The notes: a model not told the origin generated them from the sequence alone. A DNA stretch of 64,000 bases from Pseudoruegeria sp039972875 (GCA_039972875.1 JBDWMA010000051.1:1-64000); one strand, 5' to 3'; numbered from the stretch's first letter, positions 17,245 to 26,356 are shown. Numbers and translations are program-made.

Positions 17245-19650
17245 ATGCCCGAGCAACTCAATCAAACTTACCCCGTTTTGCCTTTGCGCGACATTGTCGT
17301 GTTTCCGCATATGATCGTGCCGCTGTTTGTAGGGCGCGAAAAATCTGTGCGCGCTTTAGAAGAAGTGATGCAGGACGATAAGCAAATCCTTCTGTCCAGC
17401 CAGATTGATCCTTCTGAGGATGATCCTGCAACTGATGGAATCTATAAAGTTGGTGTGCTGGCCAATGTGCTTCAGCTGCTAAAGCTACCCGATGGAACTG
17501 TTAAGGTTCTCGTTGAGGGGCGTTCGCGCGTACGGATTACAGATTTTGTTAATAACCCCGATTTCTTTGAAGCTGGTGCAGAGGTGCTGGGCGAAGAATC
17601 TGGTGATGAAACCACAATTGAGGCATTAATCCGATCTGTAGCTGATGAATTTGAGCGCTATGCAAAAGTGCGCAAAAACATCCCAGAAGAGGCGCTTGCC
17701 GCCATAGCAGATACGCGCGAAAGCGATAAATTGGCTGATCTGGTTTCGGGGCATCTGGGCATAGAGGTTGAACAGAAACAAGAGCTTTTGGAAACTCTGT
17801 CGGTGGCGGAGCGGCTTGAGAAAGTGTTCGGCTTGATGCAGGGCGAAATGAGCGTGCTTCAGGTCGAGAAGAAAATCAAAACCCGCGTAAAATCGCAGAT
17901 GGAGCGCACTCAACGCGAATATTATCTGAATGAGCAAATGAAAGCCATTCAGAAAGAATTGGGTGATGGTGAAGAAGGTCAAGACGAAGTTGCCGAACTT
18001 GAGAGCAAAATCGCCGCGACCAAACTGTCGAAAGAAGCACGTGACAAAGCTGAATCTGAGCTGAAGAAGCTAAAGTCGATGTCTCCTATGTCGGCTGAGG
18101 CTACAGTTGTGCGCAATTATCTTGATTGGGTTCTTGGCATTCCTTGGGGCACAAAATCCCGCGTTAAGAAAGATCTGGGCCGTGCGGAACGTATTCTGGA
18201 TTCTGATCACTATGGGCTTGAGAAAGTCAAAGAGCGGATCGTGGAATATCTTGCGGTTCAGCAGCGTTCAAAAAAGCTGAAAGGCCCGATCCTGTGTCTG
18301 GTTGGCCCTCCTGGTGTTGGTAAAACCTCTCTTGGTAAATCTGTGGCCAAAGCGACAGGGCGTGAGTTTATTCGGATTTCTCTGGGTGGTGTGCGCGATG
18401 AAAGCGAAATTCGGGGGCACCGACGGACGTATATTGGATCGATGCCAGGTAAGATTATTCAGGCGCTTAAAAAGGCCAAGACGAATAACCCGTTAATTTT
18501 GCTGGATGAAATTGACAAGATGGGTCAAGATTTCCGAGGTGATCCCGCGTCTGCAATGCTTGAGGTTCTTGATCCGGAGCAAAACGGGACATTCGTTGAT
18601 CACTACCTAGAGGTCGAATATGACCTGTCCAATGTGATGTTCCTGACCACTGCAAACAGCTACAATATGCCGGGTCCCTTGTTGGACCGGATGGAGATCA
18701 TTTCGCTGGCGGGCTATACCGAAGATGAGAAGCGAGAGATCGCCAAGCAGCACCTTGTGAAGAAGCAGGTGAAAAACCACGGCCTAAAGAAATCTGAATT
18801 TGAGGTTTCTGATGACGCTCTTCAAGAAATCATTCGGACTTATACGCGTGAGGCAGGGGTGCGGAATCTTGAACGTGAATTGGCGAAATTAGCCCGAAAA
18901 GCTGTGACCAAAATCGTGCGCAAAGATGCTGAAAAAGTTTCTGTGGATGCTGAAAATCTTGAGGAATTCCTTGGGGTGAAACGCCATCGTTATGGTCTGG
19001 CAGAACGAGAGGATCAGGTCGGTGTTGTCACTGGCTTGGCGTGGACGTCTGTTGGTGGTGATTTGCTCTCGATCGAAGCGTTGCGCCTTCCGGGGAAAGG
19101 GCGGATGAAAACCACAGGTAAACTCGGCGATGTGATGAAAGAATCCATCGACGCGGCAAGCAGTTATGTGCGTTCCATCAGTCCGGAAATCGGCGTGAAA
19201 CCACCGGAGTTCGAAAAGATGGATATTCACGTGCACGTGCCAGATGGGGCGACACCAAAAGATGGTCCGTCGGCTGGTTTGGCAATGGTGACATCCATTG
19301 TTTCGGTTTTGACCGGTATCCCGGTTCGCAAAGATATTGCCATGACGGGTGAGGTTTCTTTGCGTGGCAACGCAATGCCTATTGGTGGTCTAAAAGAAAA
19401 ATTGCTGGCGGCGTTGCGGGGTGGGATTAAAACGGTCTTGATACCACAAGAAAACGAAAAAGACCTGTCGGAAATCCCTGACAATGTGAAAGATGGATTG
19501 AACATCATCCCTGTCACCCATGTGTCCGAGGTGTTAAAGCAAGCGTTGGTGTCTGATCCTGAACCGATTGAATGGGACGAAGAAGCTGAGGCTGCTAAAG
19601 CGGCTGCGTTGACAGCGTCGTCTGGAGGAAATGCTGCCGTCGCGCACTGA
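17245..19650 (+). CDS. lon: ATP-dependent protease Lon
   Basis: An 801-residue cytosolic AAA+ serine protease that removes misfolded and regulatory proteins. Order: N-terminal substrate-binding domain (VLPLRDIVVFP), coiled-coil region (REYYLNEQMKAIQKEL), Walker A GPPGVGKT (from residue 354), Walker B ILLDEIDK, and the protease domain with Ser676 in DGPSAG and Lys719 in GGLKEK. ATG 17245 is six bases after AAGGA; upstream in-frame starts at 17224 and 17239 have poor spacing. A likely heat-shock promoter is upstream and a terminator directly behind. The order lon then HU is common in proteobacteria. Confidence 0.96.
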   Translation: MPEQLNQTYPVLPLRDIVVFPHMIVPLFVGREKSVRALEEVMQDDKQILLSSQIDPSEDDPATDGIYKVGVLANVLQLLKLPDGTVKVLVEGRSRVRITDFVNNPDFFEAGAEVLGEESGDETTIEALIRSVADEFERYAKVRKNIPEEALAAIADTRESDKLADLVSGHLGIEVEQKQELLETLSVAERLEKVFGLMQGEMSVLQVEKKIKTRVKSQMERTQREYYLNEQMKAIQKELGDGEEGQDEVAELESKIAATKLSKEARDKAESELKKLKSMSPMSAEATVVRNYLDWVLGIPWGTKSRVKKDLGRAERILDSDHYGLEKVKERIVEYLAVQQRSKKLKGPILCLVGPPGVGKTSLGKSVAKATGREFIRISLGGVRDESEIRGHRRTYIGSMPGKIIQALKKAKTNNPLILLDEIDKMGQDFRGDPASAMLEVLDPEQNGTFVDHYLEVEYDLSNVMFLTTANSYNMPGPLLDRMEIISLAGYTEDEKREIAKQHLVKKQVKNHGLKKSEFEVSDDALQEIIRTYTREAGVRNLERELAKLARKAVTKIVRKDAEKVSVDAENLEEFLGVKRHRYGLAEREDQVGVVTGLAWTSVGGDLLSIEALRLPGKGRMKTTGKLGDVMKESIDAASSYVRSISPEIGVKPPEFEKMDIHVHVPDGATPKDGPSAGLAMVTSIVSVLTGIPVRKDIAMTGEVSLRGNAMPIGGLKEKLLAALRGGIKTVLIPQENEKDLSEIPDNVKDGLNIIPVTHVSEVLKQALVSDPEPIEWDEEAEAAKAAALTASSGGNAAVAH

Positions 19651-19673
19651 ACGGAAAATCAGCGAATGATTAA

Positions 19674-19703
19674 AAAATGGCGCTTACGAGCGCCATTTTC
19701 TTT
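19674..19703 (+). terminator. Rho-independent terminator of lon
   Basis: AAAATGGCGCT, loop TACG, AGCGCCATTTT form an 11-bp stem followed by CTTTT. Confidence 0.85.
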
Positions 19704-19766
19704 TATATGACGTTTTTCGTGGTGTTTTTACATTGGATCAAACGTGTCTTTGACCAGTATTTCCCG

Positions 19767-19772
19767 TATAAT
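19767..19772 (+). promoter_or_regulatory. Candidate -10 box of the HU-like gene
   Basis: A perfect TATAAT lies 48 bases before ATG 19821. No good -35 box stands at 16-18 bases; TTGACC is present but only 11 bases away. Confidence 0.35.
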
Positions 19773-19820
19773 AGCCTATGTGTTAGGCTGATGTAGATAA
19801 TTTATAAAGAGGATCTGACA

Positions 19821-20147
19821 ATGATCGATGAGACTGGGGTGAACGAAGTGGACACAACATCTGTGGGCGATGAAGAGCAGGGATTGCGCCGCAAGCAACT
19901 CCTAGATCGTGTTGCTGAGCTGGCGGATACACGTAAGCAAATCGCCAAACCAATTATCGAAGCCACTCTTTCCGTTATCGGAGAAGCCTTGGCCAATGGT
20001 GAAGAAGTGAATCTACAACCACTTGGTAACATCAAGATCAAACGGGTGTCCGATAGCGATAGCGCAAGTGTGATTCACGCGCGTATTCGTCAATCAAAGG
20101 GCTATGCGAGTGCGGCACAAGACACGGTTGATGTCGACGCCGAATAA
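19821..20147 (+). CDS. Divergent HU-family DNA-binding protein
   Basis: A 108-residue protein with AGAGGA before ATG 19821. The helical dimer part of HU is clear (LRRKQLLDRVAELADTRKQIAKPIIEATLSVIGEAL) followed by a strand with LQPLGNIKIKRV. The region that forms the DNA-gripping arm in normal HU, including the R-N-P tip, is short and replaced by SDSDSASVIHARIRQS. An acidic N-terminal extension of about 20 residues is also unusual. It follows lon, where hupB stands in many proteobacteria. It probably still dimerises; the mode of DNA binding is likely altered. Confidence 0.75.
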   Translation: MIDETGVNEVDTTSVGDEEQGLRRKQLLDRVAELADTRKQIAKPIIEATLSVIGEALANGEEVNLQPLGNIKIKRVSDSDSASVIHARIRQSKGYASAAQDTVDVDAE

Positions 20148-20171
20148 TCATTATCGTCACTGCGAAAATCG

Positions 20172-20204
20172 ATGCCTTTCCAAGCGTATTGGGAAGGCAT
20201 TTTT
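20172..20204 (+). terminator. Terminator of the HU-like gene
   Basis: ATGCCTTTCC and GGGAAGGCAT (one G-T pair) around a 9-base loop, followed by TTTT. Confidence 0.8.
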
Positions 20205-20299
20205 CGTCGATGTTAATGCCAATTTTGGATTATCGGTTCGTCGTCAAATGTCGAAAAAATGTGAAACTAAAATTTCTGCAAAAATCTTGAATTTTCGTC

Positions 20300-20328
20300 T
20301 TGCACCCTCCGTCGGCTCAGACTAAACA
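20300..20328 (+). promoter_or_regulatory. Candidate sigma-70 promoter of tRNA-Val
   Basis: TTGCAC and TAAACA with a 17-base spacer, ending 10 bases before the tRNA. Confidence 0.5.
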
Positions 20329-20338
20329 CCGCCTTACC

Positions 20339-20414
<76 letters not shown>

Positions 20415-20648
20415 TTTACCTTAGCTCTGCCACTGATAATTCCAAAAAATTTGGGCCATAGAGCACTCTGATTTTCGAGTGCCTCCTGCAATATTTATGT
20501 GAATTTTCGTCGGATGCCATTCTGACCTGTGTATCGCCGTTTTTATGGGTGAAAAGGTTGGCTGCGGCATACATCTCTTTTGGAACGTTTGGACGATTCT
20601 TTTTATCAGGCGTACGGGTACACCTTGGGTGAATTCATCAAAGTTAAA
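20415..20648. other. Intergenic stretch after tRNA-Val
   Basis: A hairpin GCACTC/GAGTGC (20463-20468 with 20477-20482) about 50 bases behind the tRNA may end its transcript, although no T run follows. A rightward open frame through 20545-21237 is antisense to the lipoprotein gene and resembles nothing. Confidence 0.4.
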
Positions 20649-20672
20649 TTCCCGGCAATCTTATACCGGGAA
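20649..20672 (-). terminator. Terminator of the small lipoprotein gene
   Basis: On the minus strand TTCCCGG and CCGGGAA enclose a 10-base loop and run into TTTAACTTTG, 57 bases behind the lipoprotein stop. It supports that the gene is on this strand. Confidence 0.55.
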
Positions 20673-20729
20673 CGATCTTACGTGGTTTAATACCATTTGC
20701 TGTATTTCAACTGTAGCGACGCAACCAGA

Positions 20730-20972
20730 TTATGGCAGTTGGCTCGGGACCAACAGGTCAGCACCGGCAGGCCCTAAATTCGGATTTGCAGCCGTTTCAC
20801 CCGGTGTTAAGTACCTTGGCGCGGATGCTGGGGCGTTTTGTACGGCGGCCCGCCCATTGATTAAGGCAATTGCCCCATCTGAGGCTGGCACGCTGTATTG
20901 TGGTGCACTGCTGCAAGCGCTGAGGCCAATCACAGTTGATAAACTTAGGCTAATCATCAATTTCGTATACAT
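20730..20972 (-). CDS. Small lipoprotein of unknown function
   Basis: An 80-residue protein with a lipoprotein signal: MYTKLMISLSLSTVIG followed by the lipobox LSAC with the acylated Cys20. The mature part is short, Pro/Ala-rich and likely unstructured (YSVPASDGAIALINGRAAVQ, NPNLGPAGADLLVPSQLP). GGGAA precedes ATG 20972. A longer plus-strand frame covers the same bases but has no recognisable content. A terminator on the minus strand supports this reading. Function unknown. Confidence 0.65.
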   Translation of the reverse strand: MYTKLMISLSLSTVIGLSACSSAPQYSVPASDGAIALINGRAAVQNAPASAPRYLTPGETAANPNLGPAGADLLVPSQLP

Positions 20973-21177
20973 ATCAGTTTCCCAAAACGTCTGGTTTCCT
21001 ACTCAACTATTTACTTCATCGAATTTATGTCAATGTTTTGTCGCATTTTTGCCTTATTTCGAAGGTTTTAGCCAACGGATCGGCCTCAATTTAGAAACAG
21101 TTATTCTATTTTTGCTGAATTGTTTACTCTCGATGTGGTTGTGCGTTCCCGAACCCAAGCTGTTGAAACATGTGCGT

Positions 21178-21205
21178 TTGGAAAAAGGGCCAATGGATAT
21201 ATCAT
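21178..21205 (+). promoter_or_regulatory. Candidate promoter of the pirin gene
   Basis: TTGGAA and TATCAT with a 16-base spacer, 29 bases before ATG 21234. Confidence 0.35.
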
Positions 21206-21233
21206 GTAGACCATTAGAGACAGGAGCCACACT

Positions 21234-22193
21234 ATGAGCTGGAACCCATTGTTAGATCCGGAAACGCCTACTGGTGCGGAGGTTGATGCGATAGAGACCT
21301 TGATCGTCCCCCGCGCCCGAGATCTGGGTGGGTTTGAGGTACGTCGGGCGCTTCCGGCCCCTCATCGTCAAATGGTGGGGCCGTTTATCTTTTTTGATCA
21401 GATGGGACCGGCAGAGTTTATCACGGGACAAGGGATTGATGTGCGGCCACATCCACATATCGGCCTTTCCACGGTGACGTATCTGTTTTCCGGAAAAATC
21501 CACCACAGGGATTCATTGGGTACGAACCAGTGGATTGAGGAGGGGGCGGTGAACTTAATGGTTGCCGGGAAGGGAATAACCCACTCAGAACGCATTGATG
21601 AGGAAGTTCGCCAAGCGCCACAGACCTTGTCGGGAATTCAAACGTGGTTGGCTCTGCCAGAGCAGAACGAAGAGGCCCCCGCGGCGTTTATACATGAACC
21701 TCGGGACAGATTACCTGAGCTTGAGGGAGAGGGAAAACAGGTCAGGTTGATACTTGGCACTGCATGGGGGGAAACGGCCCCTGTGCCAACCACATCAGAG
21801 ATGTTTTATGCGGATGTGGTGTTGCAGGCCCGCGCAGGAATTCCGTTGCCAGACAATCATGAGGACCGCGGCGTTTATGTGATCGATGGCAGTGTCACGC
21901 AGGCCGGGCAGTCTTATTCAGCGGGGCAAATGATGGTCTTTCGCCCTGGCGATCGGATCAGTCTAAAGGCAGGTGCGCAAGGCGCGCGTTTGATGTTGTT
22001 GGGAGGGGAGACGTTAAATGGTCCGCGATACATCTGGTGGAACTTTGTGGCCTCTTCTGAGGAAAAGATCGAAGCCGCAAAAGAGGCTTGGAGGGCAGGG
22101 GATTGGGAGAATGGTCGCTTTCAATTGCCGCCGGATGACAAGGACGAGTTCATTCCACTGCCCGATCAAGTGGGGAAAATTCGCGGAAGATAA
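21234..22193 (+). CDS. Pirin family protein (bicupin)
   Basis: A 319-residue cytosolic protein with AGGAG before ATG 21234. The first cupin holds the metal site: HPHIGLST (His73, His75) and GKGITHSE further on, which bind iron in pirins. The second, shorter cupin (GVYVIDGSV, GQMMVFRPGD) and the C-terminal pirin domain (GPRYIWWNFV) are also present. Some pirins have quercetin dioxygenase activity, others act as redox sensors; this one cannot be assigned more closely. It stands alone between the lipoprotein gene and tRNA-Asp. Confidence 0.9.
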   Translation: MSWNPLLDPETPTGAEVDAIETLIVPRARDLGGFEVRRALPAPHRQMVGPFIFFDQMGPAEFITGQGIDVRPHPHIGLSTVTYLFSGKIHHRDSLGTNQWIEEGAVNLMVAGKGITHSERIDEEVRQAPQTLSGIQTWLALPEQNEEAPAAFIHEPRDRLPELEGEGKQVRLILGTAWGETAPVPTTSEMFYADVVLQARAGIPLPDNHEDRGVYVIDGSVTQAGQSYSAGQMMVFRPGDRISLKAGAQGARLMLLGGETLNGPRYIWWNFVASSEEKIEAAKEAWRAGDWENGRFQLPPDDKDEFIPLPDQVGKIRGR

Positions 22194-22231
22194 AAAAAAT
22201 GGAAACAGACGATTTTTTGTACGAAGTCCGC

Positions 22232-22260
22232 TTGACGCCGCCCCCCACCAAGCCTAGAAC
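22232..22260 (+). promoter_or_regulatory. Candidate sigma-70 promoter of tRNA-Asp
   Basis: TTGACG and TAGAAC with a 17-base spacer. A small hairpin CCGAGC/GCTCGG (22270-22284) lies between the start point and the tRNA, in the part removed during processing. Confidence 0.55.
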
Positions 22261-22296
22261 CCCCACACGCCGAGCGACGCTCGGGGCACTAAGAGA

Positions 22297-22373
22297 GCGG
22301 TTGTAGCTCAGTTGGTTAGAGTACCGGCCTGTCACGCCGGGGGTCGCGGGTTCGAGTCCCGTCAACCGCGCCA
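22297..22373 (+). tRNA. tRNA-Asp (anticodon GTC)
   Basis: A 77-base cloverleaf with encoded CCA. Acceptor GCGGTTG pairs with CAACCGC; anticodon stem CCGGC/GCCGG holds CTGTCAC, giving GTC; the T arm has GGTTCGAGTCC. Confidence 0.96.
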
Positions 22374-22732
22374 CTTTCTTTTCATACTTTTTAAAAGAAT
22401 GTGGCGCCTGTGGCCTGTGCATATATCTGGTCATCTGTTTTGCTAAACCGCAAGGCGGTTTTGAGCGGATTGTGTTGAAAAACTCAAAAATTTTCGACGC
22501 TCATTTTTTTGGTCAAAATTGTATCTGTCGAAGAAACCCACTCAGATTGTGTATAAGAGTCACGCGAGCCTTACACATTTCTAATCCAATGCTGTGGCCA
22601 ATCGCTTGGTGTTATTATCAGTGCTTTTCCAGGGCTGACTTTAATTCCATTTTGGGAAAAATCTGAATTATTCAACAAAATCAGCCTATGCTGACGCTTT
22701 ATGTTGCCCGTGCCCAAAGCTATATGTGTTGA
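22374..22732. other. Intergenic stretch after tRNA-Asp
   Basis: One short hairpin (22445-22462) may terminate the tRNA transcript. The only open frame (22472, 64 residues) looks random. Nothing else is seen. Confidence 0.4.
22445..22462 (+). terminator. Weak terminator-like hairpin behind tRNA-Asp
   Basis: AAACCGC, AAG, GCGGTTT followed by one more T; a 7-bp stem with a tight loop. Confidence 0.35.
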
Positions 22733-23137
22733 ATGAAAAAGCTAAAACTTACCTACCAGTTGAAGGATATGGACACCGAAGCGGTCAGCCATGCCATTCA
22801 AAATGAGTATTGGGGTAAGACGCTATCCGCAAACAAGCTACTTGCGGCATACGAGACTTCGTTTTGCGTAGGAGCTTTATTGGACGGCAAACAAATCGGT
22901 TTCGCCAGGGCCGTATCTGACACGGTAACATGTTCATATGTTAGAGATCTTGTAGTCTTTAAAGATTTCCGAGGACGAGGCTACGGGAGACGGTTGATGA
23001 ATGGCTTGATTGATCATCCTGAATTAGGGGATGTACGAAGCTGGTTTTTAGGGACTAAGGACGCGCATGCGTTTTATGAGGGTTCAGGATTCAAAAAGTC
23101 GCCCGATGGTATTTATATGTTTTTACATCGCCCGTAA
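22733..23137 (+). CDS. GNAT family N-acetyltransferase
   Basis: A 134-residue cytosolic enzyme. The acetyl-CoA binding motif is VRDLVVFKDFRGRGYGRRLMNGLI (V motif and R/Q-x-x-G-x-G/A loop), followed by FLGTKDAHAFYEGSGFKK, the usual C-terminal motif of this family. The sub-type close to small GNAT proteins of about 135 residues acts on amino groups of small molecules, but the substrate is unknown. There is no clear ribosome site before ATG 22733. Confidence 0.87.
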   Translation: MKKLKLTYQLKDMDTEAVSHAIQNEYWGKTLSANKLLAAYETSFCVGALLDGKQIGFARAVSDTVTCSYVRDLVVFKDFRGRGYGRRLMNGLIDHPELGDVRSWFLGTKDAHAFYEGSGFKKSPDGIYMFLHRP

Positions 23138-23304
23138 CTAAAATTGGATCAATAGGTTGCGTTGAGGCGAGGCTAAGGCCGCAAAGCAGTCACCGAGGTC
23201 ATTCTCTGTCAGCGCCCTGATGACCTGCCTTCTTATGATTGATCTCCCTTGCCCCTGTAGATCTAGAATGATCTAACCTGTTCAAGCAATTAGGGGGAAC
23301 AAAT

Positions 23305-23700
23305 ATGACAATCGATGAAATGCATCCGCCGGAAACGATGCCAACCATTCGCGTGATCGCGATGCCGACTGATACCAATCCGGCAGGGGATATCTTTGGG
23401 GGCTGGCTCATGAGCCAGATGGACCTTGCAGCGGGAACGGTGGCTGCGCGGGCCTCAAAGGGACGGGCGTCAACTGTATCGGTTGAGCAAATTAGATTTC
23501 ATCGTCCGGTTTTGGTTGGGGATGAAGTATCGCTTTATGCGGATCTCGTTAAAGTGGGGCGCACTTCGATGAAAATTCAGGTTCGCGCCTGGAGCCGTGC
23601 ACGCCATCAAGAAGAGAGCCATCAGGTGACGGCGGCTGTCTTTACGTTTGTTGCATTGGACGAAAACGCCCGACCGCGCCCCGTGTATCGCGACAGCTAA
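23305..23700 (+). CDS. Acyl-CoA thioesterase, YciA-like hotdog protein
   Basis: A 131-residue cytosolic enzyme that hydrolyses acyl-CoA to the free acid. The hotdog helix and active-site region NPAGDIFGGWLMSQMDLAAG is typical of YciA/BACH enzymes (catalytic Asp in GDIFGGW). Then VSVEQIRFHRPVLVGDEV and the strand VRAWSRARH follow. AGGGGG lies before ATG 23305. It converges on the Hint gene with only three bases between stops, so no separate terminator is possible. Confidence 0.9.
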   Translation: MTIDEMHPPETMPTIRVIAMPTDTNPAGDIFGGWLMSQMDLAAGTVAARASKGRASTVSVEQIRFHRPVLVGDEVSLYADLVKVGRTSMKIQVRAWSRARHQEESHQVTAAVFTFVALDENARPRPVYRDS

Positions 23701-23703
23701 GGG

Positions 23704-24807
23704 TCAAGCGATCAGTAGATTAGCTTCTTTTACGCTAAGCGAAGGGTAGGCGGAAGGACCATATTCAGATGGGGTGTCCGCGAGCTCCGGAAAAATCGCA
23801 TAAAGTTCGTCGCGGGCAGGTTCTGTCAAACCTGCGACGGACCAGTCCCCCGGGTGGAAGCTTTCGGAAAAAAGACCATCGGCCTTCAGGATTTCGTGAC
23901 GGTCAAACAAGACGTGGACATATTCAATCCCGTTGCAATCGATATCCTGCCAAACCGTGGTTCCATTGAGTAGCCCTTTGGCCGGTGCGAGGGTTTCTTG
24001 CGTCCCAAAGAAGAATTCGTTCATTGGAGATTTGAAAAACACGCGATGTTGTGGGGATAATCGTGTTTGACGACAAGGTTGGCCCAGAGCAAAGGCATCC
24101 TGTTCGATGACAATGGGGCAAAGATCGGGGCGTTCCAGAAGCTCTGATTGCGTCAAGCGGCGTCGGTGAACCCAGCGAACCGGCTGAAATCCGTTGTCCT
24201 TGGTTTTTATTTTTTCACCTTGTTGAATATCACCCAACCGTTTGTGCCCCAAAGGTGTGGTCACGATGGTTTCGGCTGTAAAACACAATACAGCACCCAA
24301 AATATTTGGAGAGCCATCCGCGTTTTCATATTCCTCTGGTTTGTAGGTATCGACATTTACAACAACGTTGTTCCAAAAAAAACCACGTCCTTCATTGTCA
24401 TTGATGACATTTGTAATGGTATAGGAATAGCTGATCGCAGGATCCAGCGGAGCTGTTGGTAAATACCCGGCGAAAACGCCGTCGATTTCGAGTTCCAAAA
24501 TCGTAATCGTACTGCCGTCGCTGCCAGTTAGATTATACTGTTGTTCTGCATAAATGGGTTCACCATTGTTTGCACCGCTCCCCAAATTGATTTGCGTCGT
24601 ACCATCAGGTGCAAACATGGAACCAGTTTGGTTTGTGTCATACCCATTTTCATTGTTTGAATAGTCACCATCCAAAAGGTTATCGTCGTCGGTGATTTCC
24701 ACAACCCAACGGTCATCTACGGCGTCGAAGGTATTTGAAAGTGTAACTGTACCGCCAGAGAAATTCAGCCCGCCGGTATTGTACACAAAGAAGCTGTTTG
24801 TAGCCAT
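23704..24807 (-). CDS. Hint-domain protein (Hedgehog/intein-type self-processing)
   Basis: A 367-residue protein. The N-terminal half is acidic and repeat-like (DDDNLLDGDYSNNENGYD), perhaps calcium-binding and secreted. The Hint domain starts at CFTAETIVTTPLGHKRLGDI, where Cys is the splicing nucleophile, and continues with RWVHRR, LSPQHRVFF and HVLFDRHEIL, the usual blocks in roseobacter Hint proteins. ATG 24807 has AGGA six bases upstream; a start at 24858 adds 17 residues but lacks a good site. No secretion signal at the N-terminus, so type I secretion is possible. The role is not established. Confidence 0.82.
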   Translation of the reverse strand: MATNSFFVYNTGGLNFSGGTVTLSNTFDAVDDRWVVEITDDDNLLDGDYSNNENGYDTNQTGSMFAPDGTTQINLGSGANNGEPIYAEQQYNLTGSDGSTITILELEIDGVFAGYLPTAPLDPAISYSYTITNVINDNEGRGFFWNNVVVNVDTYKPEEYENADGSPNILGAVLCFTAETIVTTPLGHKRLGDIQQGEKIKTKDNGFQPVRWVHRRRLTQSELLERPDLCPIVIEQDAFALGQPCRQTRLSPQHRVFFKSPMNEFFFGTQETLAPAKGLLNGTTVWQDIDCNGIEYVHVLFDRHEILKADGLFSESFHPGDWSVAGLTEPARDELYAIFPELADTPSEYGPSAYPSLSVKEANLLIA

Positions 24808-24943
24808 CTTTGATCCTGTGAAAACTGTCTCAATAGGCGCGGCATTTGATTGGCTCATTTAGCGGCCGAACCACGCATTCGATTAACTTTTACACAAATG
24901 CCTATAAAAAAATAGAATAATTCAGGCAAAATCAGGACCGTTG

Positions 24944-24975
24944 CCTTCCCTGTGCCCATGGTGTCACAGGGAAGG
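24944..24975 (-). terminator. Terminator-like inverted repeat behind the M20 peptidase gene
   Basis: CCTTCCCTGTG and CACAGGGAAGG form an 11-bp stem with a 10-base loop just beyond the stop at 24983. No T run follows on either strand. Confidence 0.45.
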
Positions 24976-24982
24976 AATCTGT

Positions 24983-26356
24983 TTAAGCAAGGGCGTTTAA
25001 AATGCGCGCCCAGCTGCGGATGCCTTTGTGGAAACTTCGCAGATCATATTTTTCATTCGGCGAATGGATGGCGTCATCATCATTGGCAAAGCCAATGAGC
25101 ATGGATTCCATATCAAGAATGTCTTTGAAGAAACCAGCAATCGGGATTGAACCGCCCATGCCCACAAACACGGCTTCACGGTCCCATTCATCTGATAATG
25201 CTTGACGGGCGGCCTCAAATTCTGGGCGAGAGGTATCCATGACGGAGGCCGTCGATCCTTTGAGGTCTTGTTTCCAGATCACTTTGGCATCAGGCGACAG
25301 ACGGTCTTCAACATGTTTGCGAATGGCACTGCGCAAAGCGGCCGGGTCCATATCGCCGACAAGGCGACAGGTCAGCTTACAATTGGCCTCTGAAGGAATA
25401 ACGGTTTTGGAACCAGCGCCTTGGTAGCCGCCCCATAGGCCGTTAATTTCCAAAGTTGGGCGGGCCCATTGCTGTTCAAGAGTGGAATACCCGTTTTCGC
25501 CACTGGATTGGGTGTATCCCGCTTCTTCGAGGTATTGTTGTTCGTTGAATCCGCTGGCTTGCCATTGTGCGAGCAATTCGGCGGGAACTTCGTACACACC
25601 TTCGTAAAAACCTTCGACTGCAACACGGCCGTTATCGTCGTGGAACGTTGAAATCAGGCGAGAAATCTCACGCAATGGATTTAGACCGGGGCCACCATAG
25701 CTTCCTGAGTGTAGATCGATCCGTGGGCCAATGATGGTAAACTCATCTTTTAACATGCCGCGCAATTGGGATGAGATCGAGGGAACGCCGGGAGAAACCA
25801 TGCTGGTATCACAGATTAAGGCGATGTCCGCTGTCAGTTCTTTCCGGTGCTCCTTCATGAAGGGGACGAGAGAAGGGGAGCCGGATTCTTCTTCACCTTC
25901 AAAAAAGAATGAGATTTTCGCCGGTAGAGAGCCGTGAACGGCTTTCCAGGCGCGACATGCTTCAACAAAGGTCATTAACTGGCCTTTGTCATCAGATGCG
26001 CCGCGGCCACGTAACACTTTGCCTTTAGGAGTGTCTTGGATCTGTGGCTCAAAGGGTGGGGTGTCCCAAAGGTCAATTGGATCGACTGGTTGTACGTCGT
26101 AGTGGCCGTAAAACACGACGTGTTTGCCGCTATCTGTTCCGTGCGCTACAACCATTGGATGACCGGGTGTTTCACGTTTTTGTGCGTCAAAACCAATGCT
26201 TTTAAGGTCGTCGACCAACCAATCCGCCGCTTTTTCACACTCAACTTTATATGCCGGATCAGTTGATATTGATTGGATTTTTAACAATTCAATCAGACGA
26301 TCCAGAGATTTTTCGAGATCGGCGTCAATTCTGTCAAGGACACGTTCTAGTGACAT
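24983..26356 (-). CDS. M20 family dipeptidase/metallopeptidase
   Basis: A 457-residue zinc peptidase of the M20 family, related to carnosinase-like dipeptidases. Metal and catalytic motifs: FYGHYDVQPVDP (His and Asp), GRGASDDKGQ (bridging Asp), EGEEESGS (catalytic and metal Glu), and HSPNEKYDL near the C-terminus. The inserted dimerisation domain lies between residues 200 and 330. No signal peptide, so cytosolic. The neighbour Hint gene is on the same strand 175 bases away. The exact peptide substrate is unknown. Confidence 0.93.
   Translation of the reverse strand: MSLERVLDRIDADLEKSLDRLIELLKIQSISTDPAYKVECEKAADWLVDDLKSIGFDAQKRETPGHPMVVAHGTDSGKHVVFYGHYDVQPVDPIDLWDTPPFEPQIQDTPKGKVLRGRGASDDKGQLMTFVEACRAWKAVHGSLPAKISFFFEGEEESGSPSLVPFMKEHRKELTADIALICDTSMVSPGVPSISSQLRGMLKDEFTIIGPRIDLHSGSYGGPGLNPLREISRLISTFHDDNGRVAVEGFYEGVYEVPAELLAQWQASGFNEQQYLEEAGYTQSSGENGYSTLEQQWARPTLEINGLWGGYQGAGSKTVIPSEANCKLTCRLVGDMDPAALRSAIRKHVEDRLSPDAKVIWKQDLKGSTASVMDTSRPEFEAARQALSDEWDREAVFVGMGGSIPIAGFFKDILDMESMLIGFANDDDAIHSPNEKYDLRSFHKGIRSWARILNALA

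Noticed and set aside
20545..21237. Rightward open frame (230 residues) opposite the small lipoprotein gene
   Set aside because: Random-looking composition, no ribosome site; the minus-strand frame has a lipobox and a terminator.
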